From: Actinomycetes bacterium
GTDB lineage: Bacteria; Actinomycetota; Acidimicrobiia; Acidimicrobiales; RAAP-2
NCBI GenBank assembly: GCA_021784205.1
Contig: JAJXTB010000045.1
Span: 4,145 to 17,427, forward strand
Length of the DNA stretch: 13,283 nt
Direction: 5' to 3'
In this document: positions 1 through 6,347 of the stretch, one piece after another
How the letters are laid out: each line of letters starts with the position of its first letter
Numbering within the stretch: the first letter of the stretch is position 1
Made by a program: the position numbers and the translations under genes
The notes under the pieces: model-generated
Told to the model about the DNA's origin: nothing
The model's database searches: none
What the model saw: the letters and a program-made list of their open reading frames with translations, nothing else

Positions 1-629
1 AGGCGACGGCGTGGCGCGTCGACCTTGAGGGCCGCGGCGGGCACGGGGCCATGGCCGGCGCCGAGGGCAACGTCGTGCTCGCCGTCAGTCACCTCGCCGG
101 CCGGCTCAGCGACGTCGTCGAGGGCCTCGTGTTCGAGGGGGTCGATTGTGCCTGCTCGGCCGGGATCCTCCAGGCCGGGACCGCGAACAACGTCGTGCCG
201 CGCACGGCCCTGCTGCGCGGGAGCCTGCGCACCTTCACGCCCGACCAGCTCGTCGAGGCCACCGCCCGATTGGGCAACCTCCTCGACGAGGTGGAGCGCA
301 CGTTCTCCGTACGGTGCTCGCTGACCTTCACCGGTGGCACACCGGCCGTCGTGAACGACCCCGCCGTCTACGAGGCGTTCATGACGAGCGCCCGGGGCGT
401 CCTCGGCGACGAGTTCGTGCTGACGATGCCCCCGACCCCGGCCAGTGACGACGTCTCAGAGTTCTTGAACCGGGTGCCCGGCTGCTACTTCTTCGTCGGC
501 GGCGCCCTCGCCGACGGCACCAGCGGCTCGCACCACGGTCCGGATTTCGCGGTCGATGACGCGTCCGTCGCGGTGATGGCCCACGTGCTCAGCGCGAGCG
601 CGATCGCGCTCGCGCACGGTGACGTCTAA
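1..629 (+). CDS. M20D-family amidohydrolase/peptidase, C-terminal part (5' partial)
   Basis: This is the 3' part of a metal-dependent amidohydrolase of the M20D (hippurate hydrolase/IAA-amino-acid hydrolase) type, which cleaves N-acyl amino acids or short peptides. Reading begins in phase at base 3 and the first codons already encode the dimerisation ('lid') domain, with the family hallmark GRGGHGAM about 10 residues in. This is followed by the strand with AGTANNVVP and the GSLRTF segment typical of M20D. The C-terminal catalytic portion has PASDDVSEFL (the family's SEDF-like loop, here S-D-D) and a late His-containing GSHHGPDF motif that supplies the last metal ligand. About 208 residues are visible. 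A family member is usually near 390-420, so roughly half, including the Cys/His/Glu metal ligands, lies upstream of the window. An internal ATG at 51 is not the real start, because homology continues upstream of it. The stop overlaps the converging kinase gene's stop by 4 bases. The substrate cannot be told from this part. Confidence 0.88.
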   Translation, partial: ATAWRVDLEGRGGHGAMAGAEGNVVLAVSHLAGRLSDVVEGLVFEGVDCACSAGILQAGTANNVVPRTALLRGSLRTFTPDQLVEATARLGNLLDEVERTFSVRCSLTFTGGTPAVVNDPAVYEAFMTSARGVLGDEFVLTMPPTPASDDVSEFLNRVPGCYFFVGGALADGTSGSHHGPDFAVDDASVAVMAHVLSASAIALAHGDV

Positions 630-1387
630 CGGGGCGAGAACAGACGAACGGCGCCGCGTAGCGACGCCTCGTTGCCTTCGATCGTCACGGGCACGTCGAT
701 CGACGCGAACCACGTCGGGTCGACGCGACGCGCATTGCCCCCGGCCAGGTGGACGATCCGAGGTCTGAACTCGACCACGAACTCCTCGATGACCCGTCCG
801 AGGTCGGCCCGCCAGCGCAGCTCGTCGGCGGATCGCGCCACCTCGCCGAAGGACTGGTCGTAGGTCCGCCCGTCGGTTCGAACCTCGGCGCCCACGTCGC
901 GCACGGGCGTCGGCACACCGTCGACCACGAGCGCGAGTCCGAGCCCCGTGCCCAGCGTGAGCACGACCTCGACCCCGTCGCCGGTGCTCGCCCCCAGCGC
1001 GGCGAGGGTCGCGTCGTTGACGACGCGCACGTCCAGACCGGTCGCCGCACGCAGCGCGTCCTGGAACGCGAAGCCGCGCCACTCGCGGTCGAGCACGGGA
1101 TCGACGTCGGTCCCGACACCCCCCGGCCGCGCGAGGTTCCCCGGGGCGATCACGCGTCCGTCGCGAAACGCTCCCGGGAACCCCACCCCGATCCTCGTGC
1201 AGCCGCTGCGTCCGGCCCGACTGGCGATCAGGCGAACGAGCCGGCCCGGCGAGAGGGGGTACGGGGTCGGTCGCCGACGAACGGGGTTGAGGAACGACCC
1301 GTCGTCGTCGACGACAGCGAACTTGATGTTGGTCGCACCGACGTCGACCGCGAAGACCGCCTCGTTCGATTCACGTGCCATGGCCAT
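626..1387 (-). CDS. ROK-family sugar kinase, polyphosphate-glucokinase-like
   Basis: Predicted cytosolic ROK kinase of 253 residues, about the length of polyphosphate/ATP glucokinases (PPGK). The phosphate-binding loop DVGATNIK is at residues 15-22. GVGFPGAF is at 67-74, and a GTDVD segment at 92-96 resembles PPGK. The catalytic aspartate is D125 in VVNDATLAALG, and the second phosphate loop TLGTGLG is at 144-150, followed by a VDGVPTP stretch as in PPGK. Near the end a HLAGGN segment corresponds to the family's IIGGG. The ROK zinc-cysteine cluster is absent, as in PPGK. Oddly, the E-x-G-H sugar-binding motif that follows is replaced by D164-V-G-A167, so glucose may not be the substrate. I choose the ATG at 1387 because a TACGAT hexamer lies 6 bases before it. 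An upstream in-frame GTG (1411) and an ATG two codons downstream (1381) are alternatives. The gene is convergent with the amidohydrolase and lies downstream of the secretion operon, but appears to have its own promoter. Confidence 0.82.
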   Translation of the reverse strand: MAMARESNEAVFAVDVGATNIKFAVVDDDGSFLNPVRRRPTPYPLSPGRLVRLIASRAGRSGCTRIGVGFPGAFRDGRVIAPGNLARPGGVGTDVDPVLDREWRGFAFQDALRAATGLDVRVVNDATLAALGASTGDGVEVVLTLGTGLGLALVVDGVPTPVRDVGAEVRTDGRTYDQSFGEVARSADELRWRADLGRVIEEFVVEFRPRIVHLAGGNARRVDPTWFASIDVPVTIEGNEASLRGAVRLFSPR

Positions 1388-1393
1388 CCGCGA

Positions 1394-1399
1394 ATCGTA
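1394..1399 (-). promoter_or_regulatory. Putative -10 hexamer of the ROK kinase gene (leaderless start)
   Basis: On the minus strand the hexamer TACGAT fits the TAnnnT -10 consensus and is followed by exactly 6 bases (TCGCGG) and then ATG. This spacing puts the transcript start on the start codon. No Shine-Dalgarno sequence lies between, which also supports leaderless translation. No convincing -35 is visible. Confidence 0.5.
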
Positions 1400-1480
1400 C
1401 TGAAGCCGCACGGCGCAGTCCGATCATCACCGCCGGATCGGGCTGGCCCGCGGGGCCGCACGTCGCTCTGGCGCCGCCGG

Positions 1481-2686
1481 TCAGCGCACGGGTCCCGAGC
1501 GTTCGCGCGGGCGATGCCCGCGCGATGCCAGTCGCGCGTCACGCCACCACGGGCGCAGCCGGATCGTGACCGGCCGACGGTGACCCGCGACGACGAGCGC
1601 GGTGCCCCGGGGTCGTTCGCGCATGGACGGCGCCGATCTCGTCCTCGTCGCGCGCGACGGATCCGACGGCCGCGACGGGCGTACCGGCGGGGCGACCTCG
1701 GGCACGTAGGTCGCCGCCGTCGGGTCGGCGAGGCCCGCCATCACCAGTCGCGTCGCGTGGTTGTTGACGATGGTCGAGGCCCGCGAGCCCCACCGCGCCA
1801 CCAACTGGGCGAAGTCCTGCACGACCGTGATGAGTGTCACCGACAGTCCGGCGAGGGTTGCCGCCAGTTCGTCCAGCTCGTCGAGTGGCGCCACCACCGC
1901 GGCCTCGTCGAGCACCAGGAGCAGCGGCCGAGCACTGCCCGCGTCGACGCGACGCTGCTGCTCGTCGAGCACGCCGCGCAGCGCCCCCGCGAAGAGTGAC
2001 TGGTAGTGGGCCTGCTGTCCACGCGGGCTGCAGAGGTACAGCGTGTGGGCGCCGTCGACGACGCGGCGCACCCGCGCGCGCGGCTGATCGAATCGCCACG
2101 GCAAGAGCATCGTCTCGGCCGTCGTGATGACCCCGTCGATGGTGCGGGGCTCGTGCGCGAGGAAGTCGGCGATGACGCGCGCGGCGACACTCGTCGAATC
2201 GTCGGCCCACGACTCGAGGTCGCGCGACTCGAGGACGACGGCCACGTCCACGATCGTCAGACGGCGCTCGGCGGCGCGGACGAAGAGGGCGCCGAGCAGT
2301 TTCACGGCGAGCGTGTTCCAGAACTCCGTGTCGCCGTGTCCCGAGGAGCGCAGCGTGAGGTCGCGCGCGACGCGCAGCGCGTCGCGCATCGTCGTGACAC
2401 CCTCCAGGGGGTCCCAGGTCAGACCGTCGGGGGATCCGGGGTCGAGTACCTGGACCTCGCCGAGCGCCGCACGCCAGGGCTCGGTGGCCGTCACGACGTC
2501 GCGCTTCACACTGGTGACGACCAATGCGTCAGGCCAGGTGAGTATCGAGGGAATGACGAGCGAGGAGGTCTTGCCGACCTGGGTCGGTCCGACCACGAGC
2601 AGCGAGTGGTTGGGGTCCAGTCGCACCGACGGGCCAATGGCGAAGCCGCCGACGACGCGCCGACCGAGGCGCAGGGCGCCAGTCAC
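1481..2686 (-). CDS. VirD4/TraG-type T4SS coupling ATPase, without membrane anchor
   Basis: P-loop ATPase of 401 residues resembling the TraG/VirD4 (TraM-recognition) family, which recruits substrates to type IV secretion channels. Walker A is GPTQVGKT at residues 33-40, followed by an SSLVIP segment as in VirD4 proteins. An LDPGSPDGLTWDPL stretch is at about 81-94. Walker B is LLLVLDEAA with D260/E261, and the sensor-like strand TVVQDFAQL has Q290. The last part contains the family's RPVTIRLRPWWRD tail. VirD4 proteins usually run to 500-650 residues and carry N-terminal transmembrane helices. Here the ATPase domain starts almost at residue 1, so this protein is probably soluble and recruited by partners. 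The GTG start overlaps the stop of the VirB4 gene in a GTGA sequence, indicating translational coupling. The C-terminal 70 residues are rich in Arg, Pro and Ser. It is the last gene of the four-gene operon. Confidence 0.85.
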   Translation of the reverse strand: MTGALRLGRRVVGGFAIGPSVRLDPNHSLLVVGPTQVGKTSSLVIPSILTWPDALVVTSVKRDVVTATEPWRAALGEVQVLDPGSPDGLTWDPLEGVTTMRDALRVARDLTLRSSGHGDTEFWNTLAVKLLGALFVRAAERRLTIVDVAVVLESRDLESWADDSTSVAARVIADFLAHEPRTIDGVITTAETMLLPWRFDQPRARVRRVVDGAHTLYLCSPRGQQAHYQSLFAGALRGVLDEQQRRVDAGSARPLLLVLDEAAVVAPLDELDELAATLAGLSVTLITVVQDFAQLVARWGSRASTIVNNHATRLVMAGLADPTAATYVPEVAPPVRPSRPSDPSRATRTRSAPSMRERPRGTALVVAGHRRPVTIRLRPWWRDARLASRGHRPRERSGPVR

Positions 2687-4887
2687 GCGCGCATCGCGGC
2701 GTCGGTGTCGATGATGGACCGGTCGTCGACGTCGGGCGCGACGCGCACGACGGATCGGTGTGCCCCGAATCGAACCAGCGCCTCACCGCGTCGCAGTTCA
2801 CTCAGTGTTGCGCGCTCGAGCGCACTGAGCGCGAGGGCCGCCGCCACGTCGTTCGCCTCGTCGGGGGGCTGGCGAAAGAGCCACGCCGTCTCACACTCGC
2901 GCAAGAGACCCCGGGCCCGCTCGCGCTGGGCGCTGCCCTCGTCGCCGACCGCGGCCACGTCCCCCCACCGGTGCAGCACCAGCACGTGACTGACGCCGCG
3001 CGAGCGCGCGAGCTTCCACGAGCCGCGCAGCCAGGCCAGCGCGTGGGGGTCCGCGAGCAGCGCCCACGCCTCGTCGAGCACCACGTAGCCGGCACCCGCC
3101 GTCGCGGCCACCCGCTGGGCCGCGGCGACGGCACTCAGGGCCGCCACGGCCATCGCGTCGCCGGACCACTGGGCCGAGAGATCGAGCACGACCAGGTCAC
3201 CGTCGATCGCGACGGGATCGTCGTCGCCGTCGAAGAGACCGGCGAGGTCCCCGTCGACGAAGCGCCGGAGCGTGAGCGCGAGGGAGCGGGCGGGTGAGGA
3301 CGGGTCGCCGAGGGCGCCGCGCATCGTCTCGGCGAGCGCGCGCATGACCCGCTGGGGACGACGCGGGCCGAGCGCCTCCCAGGCCTCGTCAAAGGCGAAG
3401 TGCTGTTCGTCGGAGAGCGGCTGGCCCTGGGCCGAGGCGATCATGGCGCGCGCGAGGGAGGACGCGTCCGCGGCGTCGAGGAACGGGTCACACCACCCGT
3501 CGCGTCCGAGCGCCACCGCGCGCGCGCCGTATCGCGCCGCGAGGGCGCCGTACTCACCCTTGGGGTCGATGACGACCGCCCGCCGGCCGCGGGCGAGCGC
3601 CCGGTCCACCATCATCTTGACCACGGTGCTCTTGCCGACCCCGATCGCACCGGCCACGACCACGTTGGGGTTCGCGACGAGTCCGGCACCGTAGAGGTCG
3701 AAGGGGTCGAGCGCGAAGCCAGCGCCCCCCGCGACGACGCCGATCGGACGGCCGTCGACGCCACTGCCCGCGTCGTGGGACGGCACCCGCAGCGAGTCGA
3801 GGTCGGCGCTCGTGATCCAGTGGGTCGCCTCGCTGGTCATCGACCCGGTGATCTGGTCGGTCGACCACCGCCCCTGGCGCCCACCGCCACGCTCGAGGCG
3901 AAGTCCGGCGTCGCGCGCGCGGCGCATCGCCGTCTCGCGCGCGTCGCGTAACGCCGAGCACGACGTCGCGCGCAGGCTCACGTACACGCGCATGCGCAAG
4001 AGGGCCCGGCCGGCCGCCACGTCGATCTCTCGGCGCTGCGCGCGGGCTTCGACGAGTTGACTGCGCGCCGTCGAACGGAACCCGGCCGCGACTGTGGTCG
4101 CGCGGTCGCTGCGCTGGCGGTGCACGGCGCGCTCGGCCACGCGTCGTGCGCGCTCGGCCCCGCCGACGGCGGTGACCTGGATGGAGAGCGTGGCGTTCTC
4201 ACCGAGGCCCTCGAGTCCGGCGAGCAGTGCGTCGTGGGGGGCGCCGCGCAGGTCACCCAGCCGCAGGACACAGGCCACCTGATCGGTGGTGCGCAGGTAC
4301 CACCACCGCTCGAGCCACCACGACGTGCCCCGGGGGGTGCTCGCCGCGACGAGGACGGCGTCGTCGTCGCGGTCCCACCCGGCGGGGGCGGTGCCGTCGG
4401 GTGGCGTGACGAGGACGGTCGTAGCGCGCGTACCGCTGCGACACACGTGCACCGAGAAACTCCGGTCGCGTCGATCGACCGAGGCGGCGGCGTCGACGAA
4501 GGCCGTCAGCCGGGCCGCGACGCGGTGGTCCTGGCCGTTGAGGTCGAGTCGACCCCGGTGCCGCAAGACAAAGCCGTTGACGGTGGCGCTCTCGCGACCC
4601 TCGACGACGACCCGATCCCCGACGCGCACCACGGTGAGTCTCCTCCAGCGGCCCCGTAGCGCGAAGGTGACCAGGGTCTTGGCGAGGCCGGCGAGCGTCT
4701 GGGCACCGACGGGCAGCGCGCCCGCGGCGAGCGCCGTCGCGAGCGCCACCTCGAGAACCGATCGCGACCGCAAGAGGCCGTCGCCGGCGCCGGCCAGCCC
4801 GAGCACGACGAGCACCGCCTGGTGACGGCGCACCCCGATCCACCGCGGGGCGATGTCGGCCGGGCCCGGCCCGAGCGGCTCACTCAT
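2683..4887 (-). CDS. VirB4-type T4SS ATPase with N-terminal membrane region
   Basis: A 734-residue protein that looks like a VirB4/TrbE-type ATPase powering a type IV secretion channel. Residues about 25-75 form two hydrophobic stretches split by a short polar turn, a VirB3/PrgI-like or SCO6880-like membrane region fused to the ATPase. Residues about 80-400 form the variable VirB4 N domain. The motor domain has Walker A GAIGVGKST (K419), then VVIDPKGEY at about 438-446, and Walker B YVVLDEAW (D605/E606). A strand beginning SHVLVLHRWGD follows. I choose the ATG at 4887 (MSEPLGPG), which overlaps the upstream VirB6-like gene by 8 bases. An in-frame start at 4947 would add 20 residues lying wholly inside the upstream gene and is less likely. 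A weak purine-rich GGTGGGA lies about 10 bases before the ATG. The stop is coupled to the VirD4 gene. The family assignment rests on motifs and context; the N-terminal similarity to SCO6880 is from memory. Confidence 0.85.
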   Translation of the reverse strand: MSEPLGPGPADIAPRWIGVRRHQAVLVVLGLAGAGDGLLRSRSVLEVALATALAAGALPVGAQTLAGLAKTLVTFALRGRWRRLTVVRVGDRVVVEGRESATVNGFVLRHRGRLDLNGQDHRVAARLTAFVDAAASVDRRDRSFSVHVCRSGTRATTVLVTPPDGTAPAGWDRDDDAVLVAASTPRGTSWWLERWWYLRTTDQVACVLRLGDLRGAPHDALLAGLEGLGENATLSIQVTAVGGAERARRVAERAVHRQRSDRATTVAAGFRSTARSQLVEARAQRREIDVAAGRALLRMRVYVSLRATSCSALRDARETAMRRARDAGLRLERGGGRQGRWSTDQITGSMTSEATHWITSADLDSLRVPSHDAGSGVDGRPIGVVAGGAGFALDPFDLYGAGLVANPNVVVAGAIGVGKSTVVKMMVDRALARGRRAVVIDPKGEYGALAARYGARAVALGRDGWCDPFLDAADASSLARAMIASAQGQPLSDEQHFAFDEAWEALGPRRPQRVMRALAETMRGALGDPSSPARSLALTLRRFVDGDLAGLFDGDDDPVAIDGDLVVLDLSAQWSGDAMAVAALSAVAAAQRVAATAGAGYVVLDEAWALLADPHALAWLRGSWKLARSRGVSHVLVLHRWGDVAAVGDEGSAQRERARGLLRECETAWLFRQPPDEANDVAAALALSALERATLSELRRGEALVRFGAHRSVVRVAPDVDDRSIIDTDAAMRA

Positions 4888-5989
4888 CGAAGTGCCATCC
4901 CACCACCGGTCCCTTGCCGTCGCTGTAGTAGGCCACGTGGCCACCACGACGTCGGGCCTGGCCGACTGGGGCCTTGGGCGGCTCGCCGCCCTGGGGCGGC
5001 ATCGGGATCTCGTCGTCTCCCTCCCAGAGGCCGAACCCGAGGTCCTCGGGACGCTCGGGCGCCGCGGGCAGTGGCGGCTCGGGCCCGATCGCGCGCGCCG
5101 CCACGCCGAGCGGTGACGACGGCAGGGACTGTATCGAGTGGGTAAAGCGCTGGCGCAACCCGGCGACGTGCTGCATCGCCGACTGCTCCACCATCGGAAC
5201 GAGGCGTAGGAGCACGAACGGACTGAACGTCGCGAGCATGATCGTCACGGCCCCGGTCACGACCGCGGTCACCGACCCGCCGCGAAGCTCGGCGAAGCCC
5301 ACGCTGAGCGCGATCACGATGAGGACCTTGCTCAGCGCGACGGCGACGAACGTCTCGACGAGCCGCCACCCGATACGCCGCAGCGCGGGCACGGTGACGA
5401 GCGGCACCACGACGGGTACGAGGACGATCAACAGCGTCAGCACGACCGCCCGCACCACGAGTTCGCACCAGAGGAGCCATCCGCCGACCGCCACGGCGAG
5501 GGCCACCAGCAAGAGTCCGAAGCCGGGGGTCGACCCGGCGAGCACGCTGACCTGGGCGCCCAGCACCGGCACGTGGTTCGCGACCGAGGCCGACGCACCC
5601 GCCGTCAGCGCGTCGGTCGCCGCCAGGACGATCCTCGCGAGCGGCCGAGCGCACACGATTGCGAGGACCGCGCCCGGCGCCACCCCGAGGTAGACCCGCC
5701 ACAGCGAGCCGGGATCGTTGCGCACGACGCCGTGGATCGTGGCGATGACCAGACCGACGAGCAAGAGCACCGGGGCCAGGCTCATCAACGTCGCGTACTC
5801 GCCGGAGGCCGCGCGGACCACCGCCGACGGGTCACCGGTCGAGATGAGAACGTGTCCGGTGGTGCGCAGCACCCACGACACGCTCGCGAGCACCCACGAG
5901 GTCATCGCGTTGAAGATGTCGCCGAGCGTGGCCTTGGCCATCGAGGTCGTCGCGCAGCCCAGCGGTGAGAGTAGACAACTGACGCCCAT
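4880..5989 (-). CDS. VirB6/TrbL-like polytopic T4SS membrane protein
   Basis: Integral membrane protein of 369 residues, probably the inner-membrane channel component of the T4SS-like system. The first 60 residues hold an amphipathic or first membrane segment. Strong hydrophobic helices follow at about residues 68-88, 98-120, 152-200 (two or three helices), 217-236 and 242-266, giving six or so spans. Residues about 280-369 form a hydrophilic Pro/Gly-rich tail with acidic patches and a basic RRRGG stretch, likely cytoplasmic. This topology (N-terminal helices, a core of polytopic spans and a long soluble tail) matches VirB6/TrbL and the actinobacterial SCO6881-type proteins. The ATG at 5987-5989 shares one base with the stop of the preceding small gene (TGATG), so translation is probably coupled. 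Its own stop overlaps the VirB4 start by 8 bases. Sequence divergence is high in this family, so the call depends on topology and neighbours. Confidence 0.75.
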   Translation of the reverse strand: MGVSCLLSPLGCATTSMAKATLGDIFNAMTSWVLASVSWVLRTTGHVLISTGDPSAVVRAASGEYATLMSLAPVLLLVGLVIATIHGVVRNDPGSLWRVYLGVAPGAVLAIVCARPLARIVLAATDALTAGASASVANHVPVLGAQVSVLAGSTPGFGLLLVALAVAVGGWLLWCELVVRAVVLTLLIVLVPVVVPLVTVPALRRIGWRLVETFVAVALSKVLIVIALSVGFAELRGGSVTAVVTGAVTIMLATFSPFVLLRLVPMVEQSAMQHVAGLRQRFTHSIQSLPSSPLGVAARAIGPEPPLPAAPERPEDLGFGLWEGDDEIPMPPQGGEPPKAPVGQARRRGGHVAYYSDGKGPVVGWHFDE

Positions 5990-6273
5990 CAGTGCACCGA
6001 CTGTCCGGCCTTGAAGAAGAAGTCCACCAGGTGCGGCGCGGCTCCGATCAGCAGGGCCGCGACGAGTGACGTCATCACCGCGCGCCGACCCGTCATCGAC
6101 TGGTGCATGTTCTGGGTGTGGCTACCGATCGCCCACAGCGCCGCCCCGAGCAGCAGGGCGACGAGCGCGCCGATGAGGCTCCAGGCCGCGAGACCGTTGG
6201 CGATCTGCATGAGCACGGCGCTGCCGGGCAGCGCCGTGAGTGATGGACTGAGTGAAACCGCGAGGATTCGCAT
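5989..6273 (-). CDS. Small two-helix membrane protein, DUF6112/VirB2-pilin-like
   Basis: First gene of the secretion-like operon, 94 residues. Residues 1-15 resemble a short secretion signal. A long hydrophobic segment spans about 25-50, then a polar loop (SHTQNMHQSMTGRR), then a second hydrophobic segment at about 66-87 and a short tail. This two-helix hairpin preceded by a signal is the layout of VirB2/TrbC pilins and of actinobacterial DUF6112 proteins, which sit next to VirB6- and VirB4-like genes. The ATG at 6273 is supported by an AGAAAGG Shine-Dalgarno site ending 6 bases upstream, the clearest ribosome-binding site of any operon start in the window. The stop overlaps the next start by one base (TGATG). 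A pilin-like or channel-lining role is inference. I see no cysteines or processing motif that would decide it. Confidence 0.72.
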   Translation of the reverse strand: MRILAVSLSPSLTALPGSAVLMQIANGLAAWSLIGALVALLLGAALWAIGSHTQNMHQSMTGRRAVMTSLVAALLIGAAPHLVDFFFKAGQSVH

Positions 6274-6279
6274 CGGGGG

Positions 6280-6286
6280 CCTTTCT
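6280..6286 (-). promoter_or_regulatory. Shine-Dalgarno site of the secretion-like operon
   Basis: The minus-strand sequence AGAAAGG is followed by 6 bases (CCCCCG) and the ATG at 6273. It fixes the start of the DUF6112-like gene and shows that this operon has a leadered mRNA, unlike most other operons here. No clear -10 hexamer is seen upstream within the 74-base divergent gap. Confidence 0.6.
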
Positions 6287-6296
6287 CTCTGGGACT

Positions 6297-6325
6297 CGCA
6301 ACGGTCGCTGTCCCCGCCGCAACGG
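6297..6325. repeat. Direct repeat of CGCAACGG, 21-base period, in divergent promoter region
   Basis: CGCAACGG occurs at 6297-6304 and again at 6318-6325, so the copies are 21 bases apart, close to two helical turns. The second copy overlaps a small inverted repeat CGCCG-CAA-CGGCG (6315-6327). Both lie between the divergent secretion operon and the histidine kinase gene, around the expected -35 position of the latter. Repeats on one face of the helix are a common layout for OmpR-type response regulators, so autoregulation by the RegX3-like protein is possible. The repeat is short and chance is not excluded. Confidence 0.35.
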
Positions 6326-6335
6326 CGAGGTCTGC

Positions 6336-6341
6336 GAGAAT
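6336..6341 (+). promoter_or_regulatory. Possible -10 hexamer of the senX3-like gene
   Basis: GAGAAT lies exactly 6 bases before the GTG at 6348. It keeps the two most conserved -10 positions (A2 and T6) but lacks T1. With no good Shine-Dalgarno sequence close to the GTG, a leaderless transcript starting on that codon is plausible. This is the weakest of the hexamers in the window. Confidence 0.3.
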
Positions 6342-6347
6342 GAACCC

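Noticed and set aside
456..1082. Minus-strand open frame over the end of the amidohydrolase and the kinase
   Set aside because: Shifted frame of the kinase gene with Arg/Ala-rich low-complexity sequence and no motif.
1445..1457. GGCCC-GCG-GGGCC hairpin between the VirD4-like and kinase genes as a terminator
   Set aside because: Only a 5-base stem with no following T tract on either strand; such short GC palindromes are expected in this base composition.
749..1999. A 416-codon open frame on the plus strand
   Set aside because: It lies antisense to the ROK kinase and VirD4-like genes, is full of Arg, Asp, Gly and His with no motif, and is explained by the strong third-position GC bias.
2006..2989. 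A 327-codon open frame on the plus strand
   Set aside because: Antisense to the VirD4-like and VirB4-like genes, low-complexity charged composition, no recognisable domain.
1412..6347. Flanking direct repeats or att sites marking the secretion cassette as an integrated element
   Set aside because: I compared the gap at 1412-1480 with the gap at 6274-6347 and saw no shared repeat, tRNA gene fragment or integrase.
6252..6347. Upstream start extending the histidine kinase by 32 residues
   Set aside because: It would overlap the divergent gene's start and adds polar sequence with no similarity to SenX3-type N termini.
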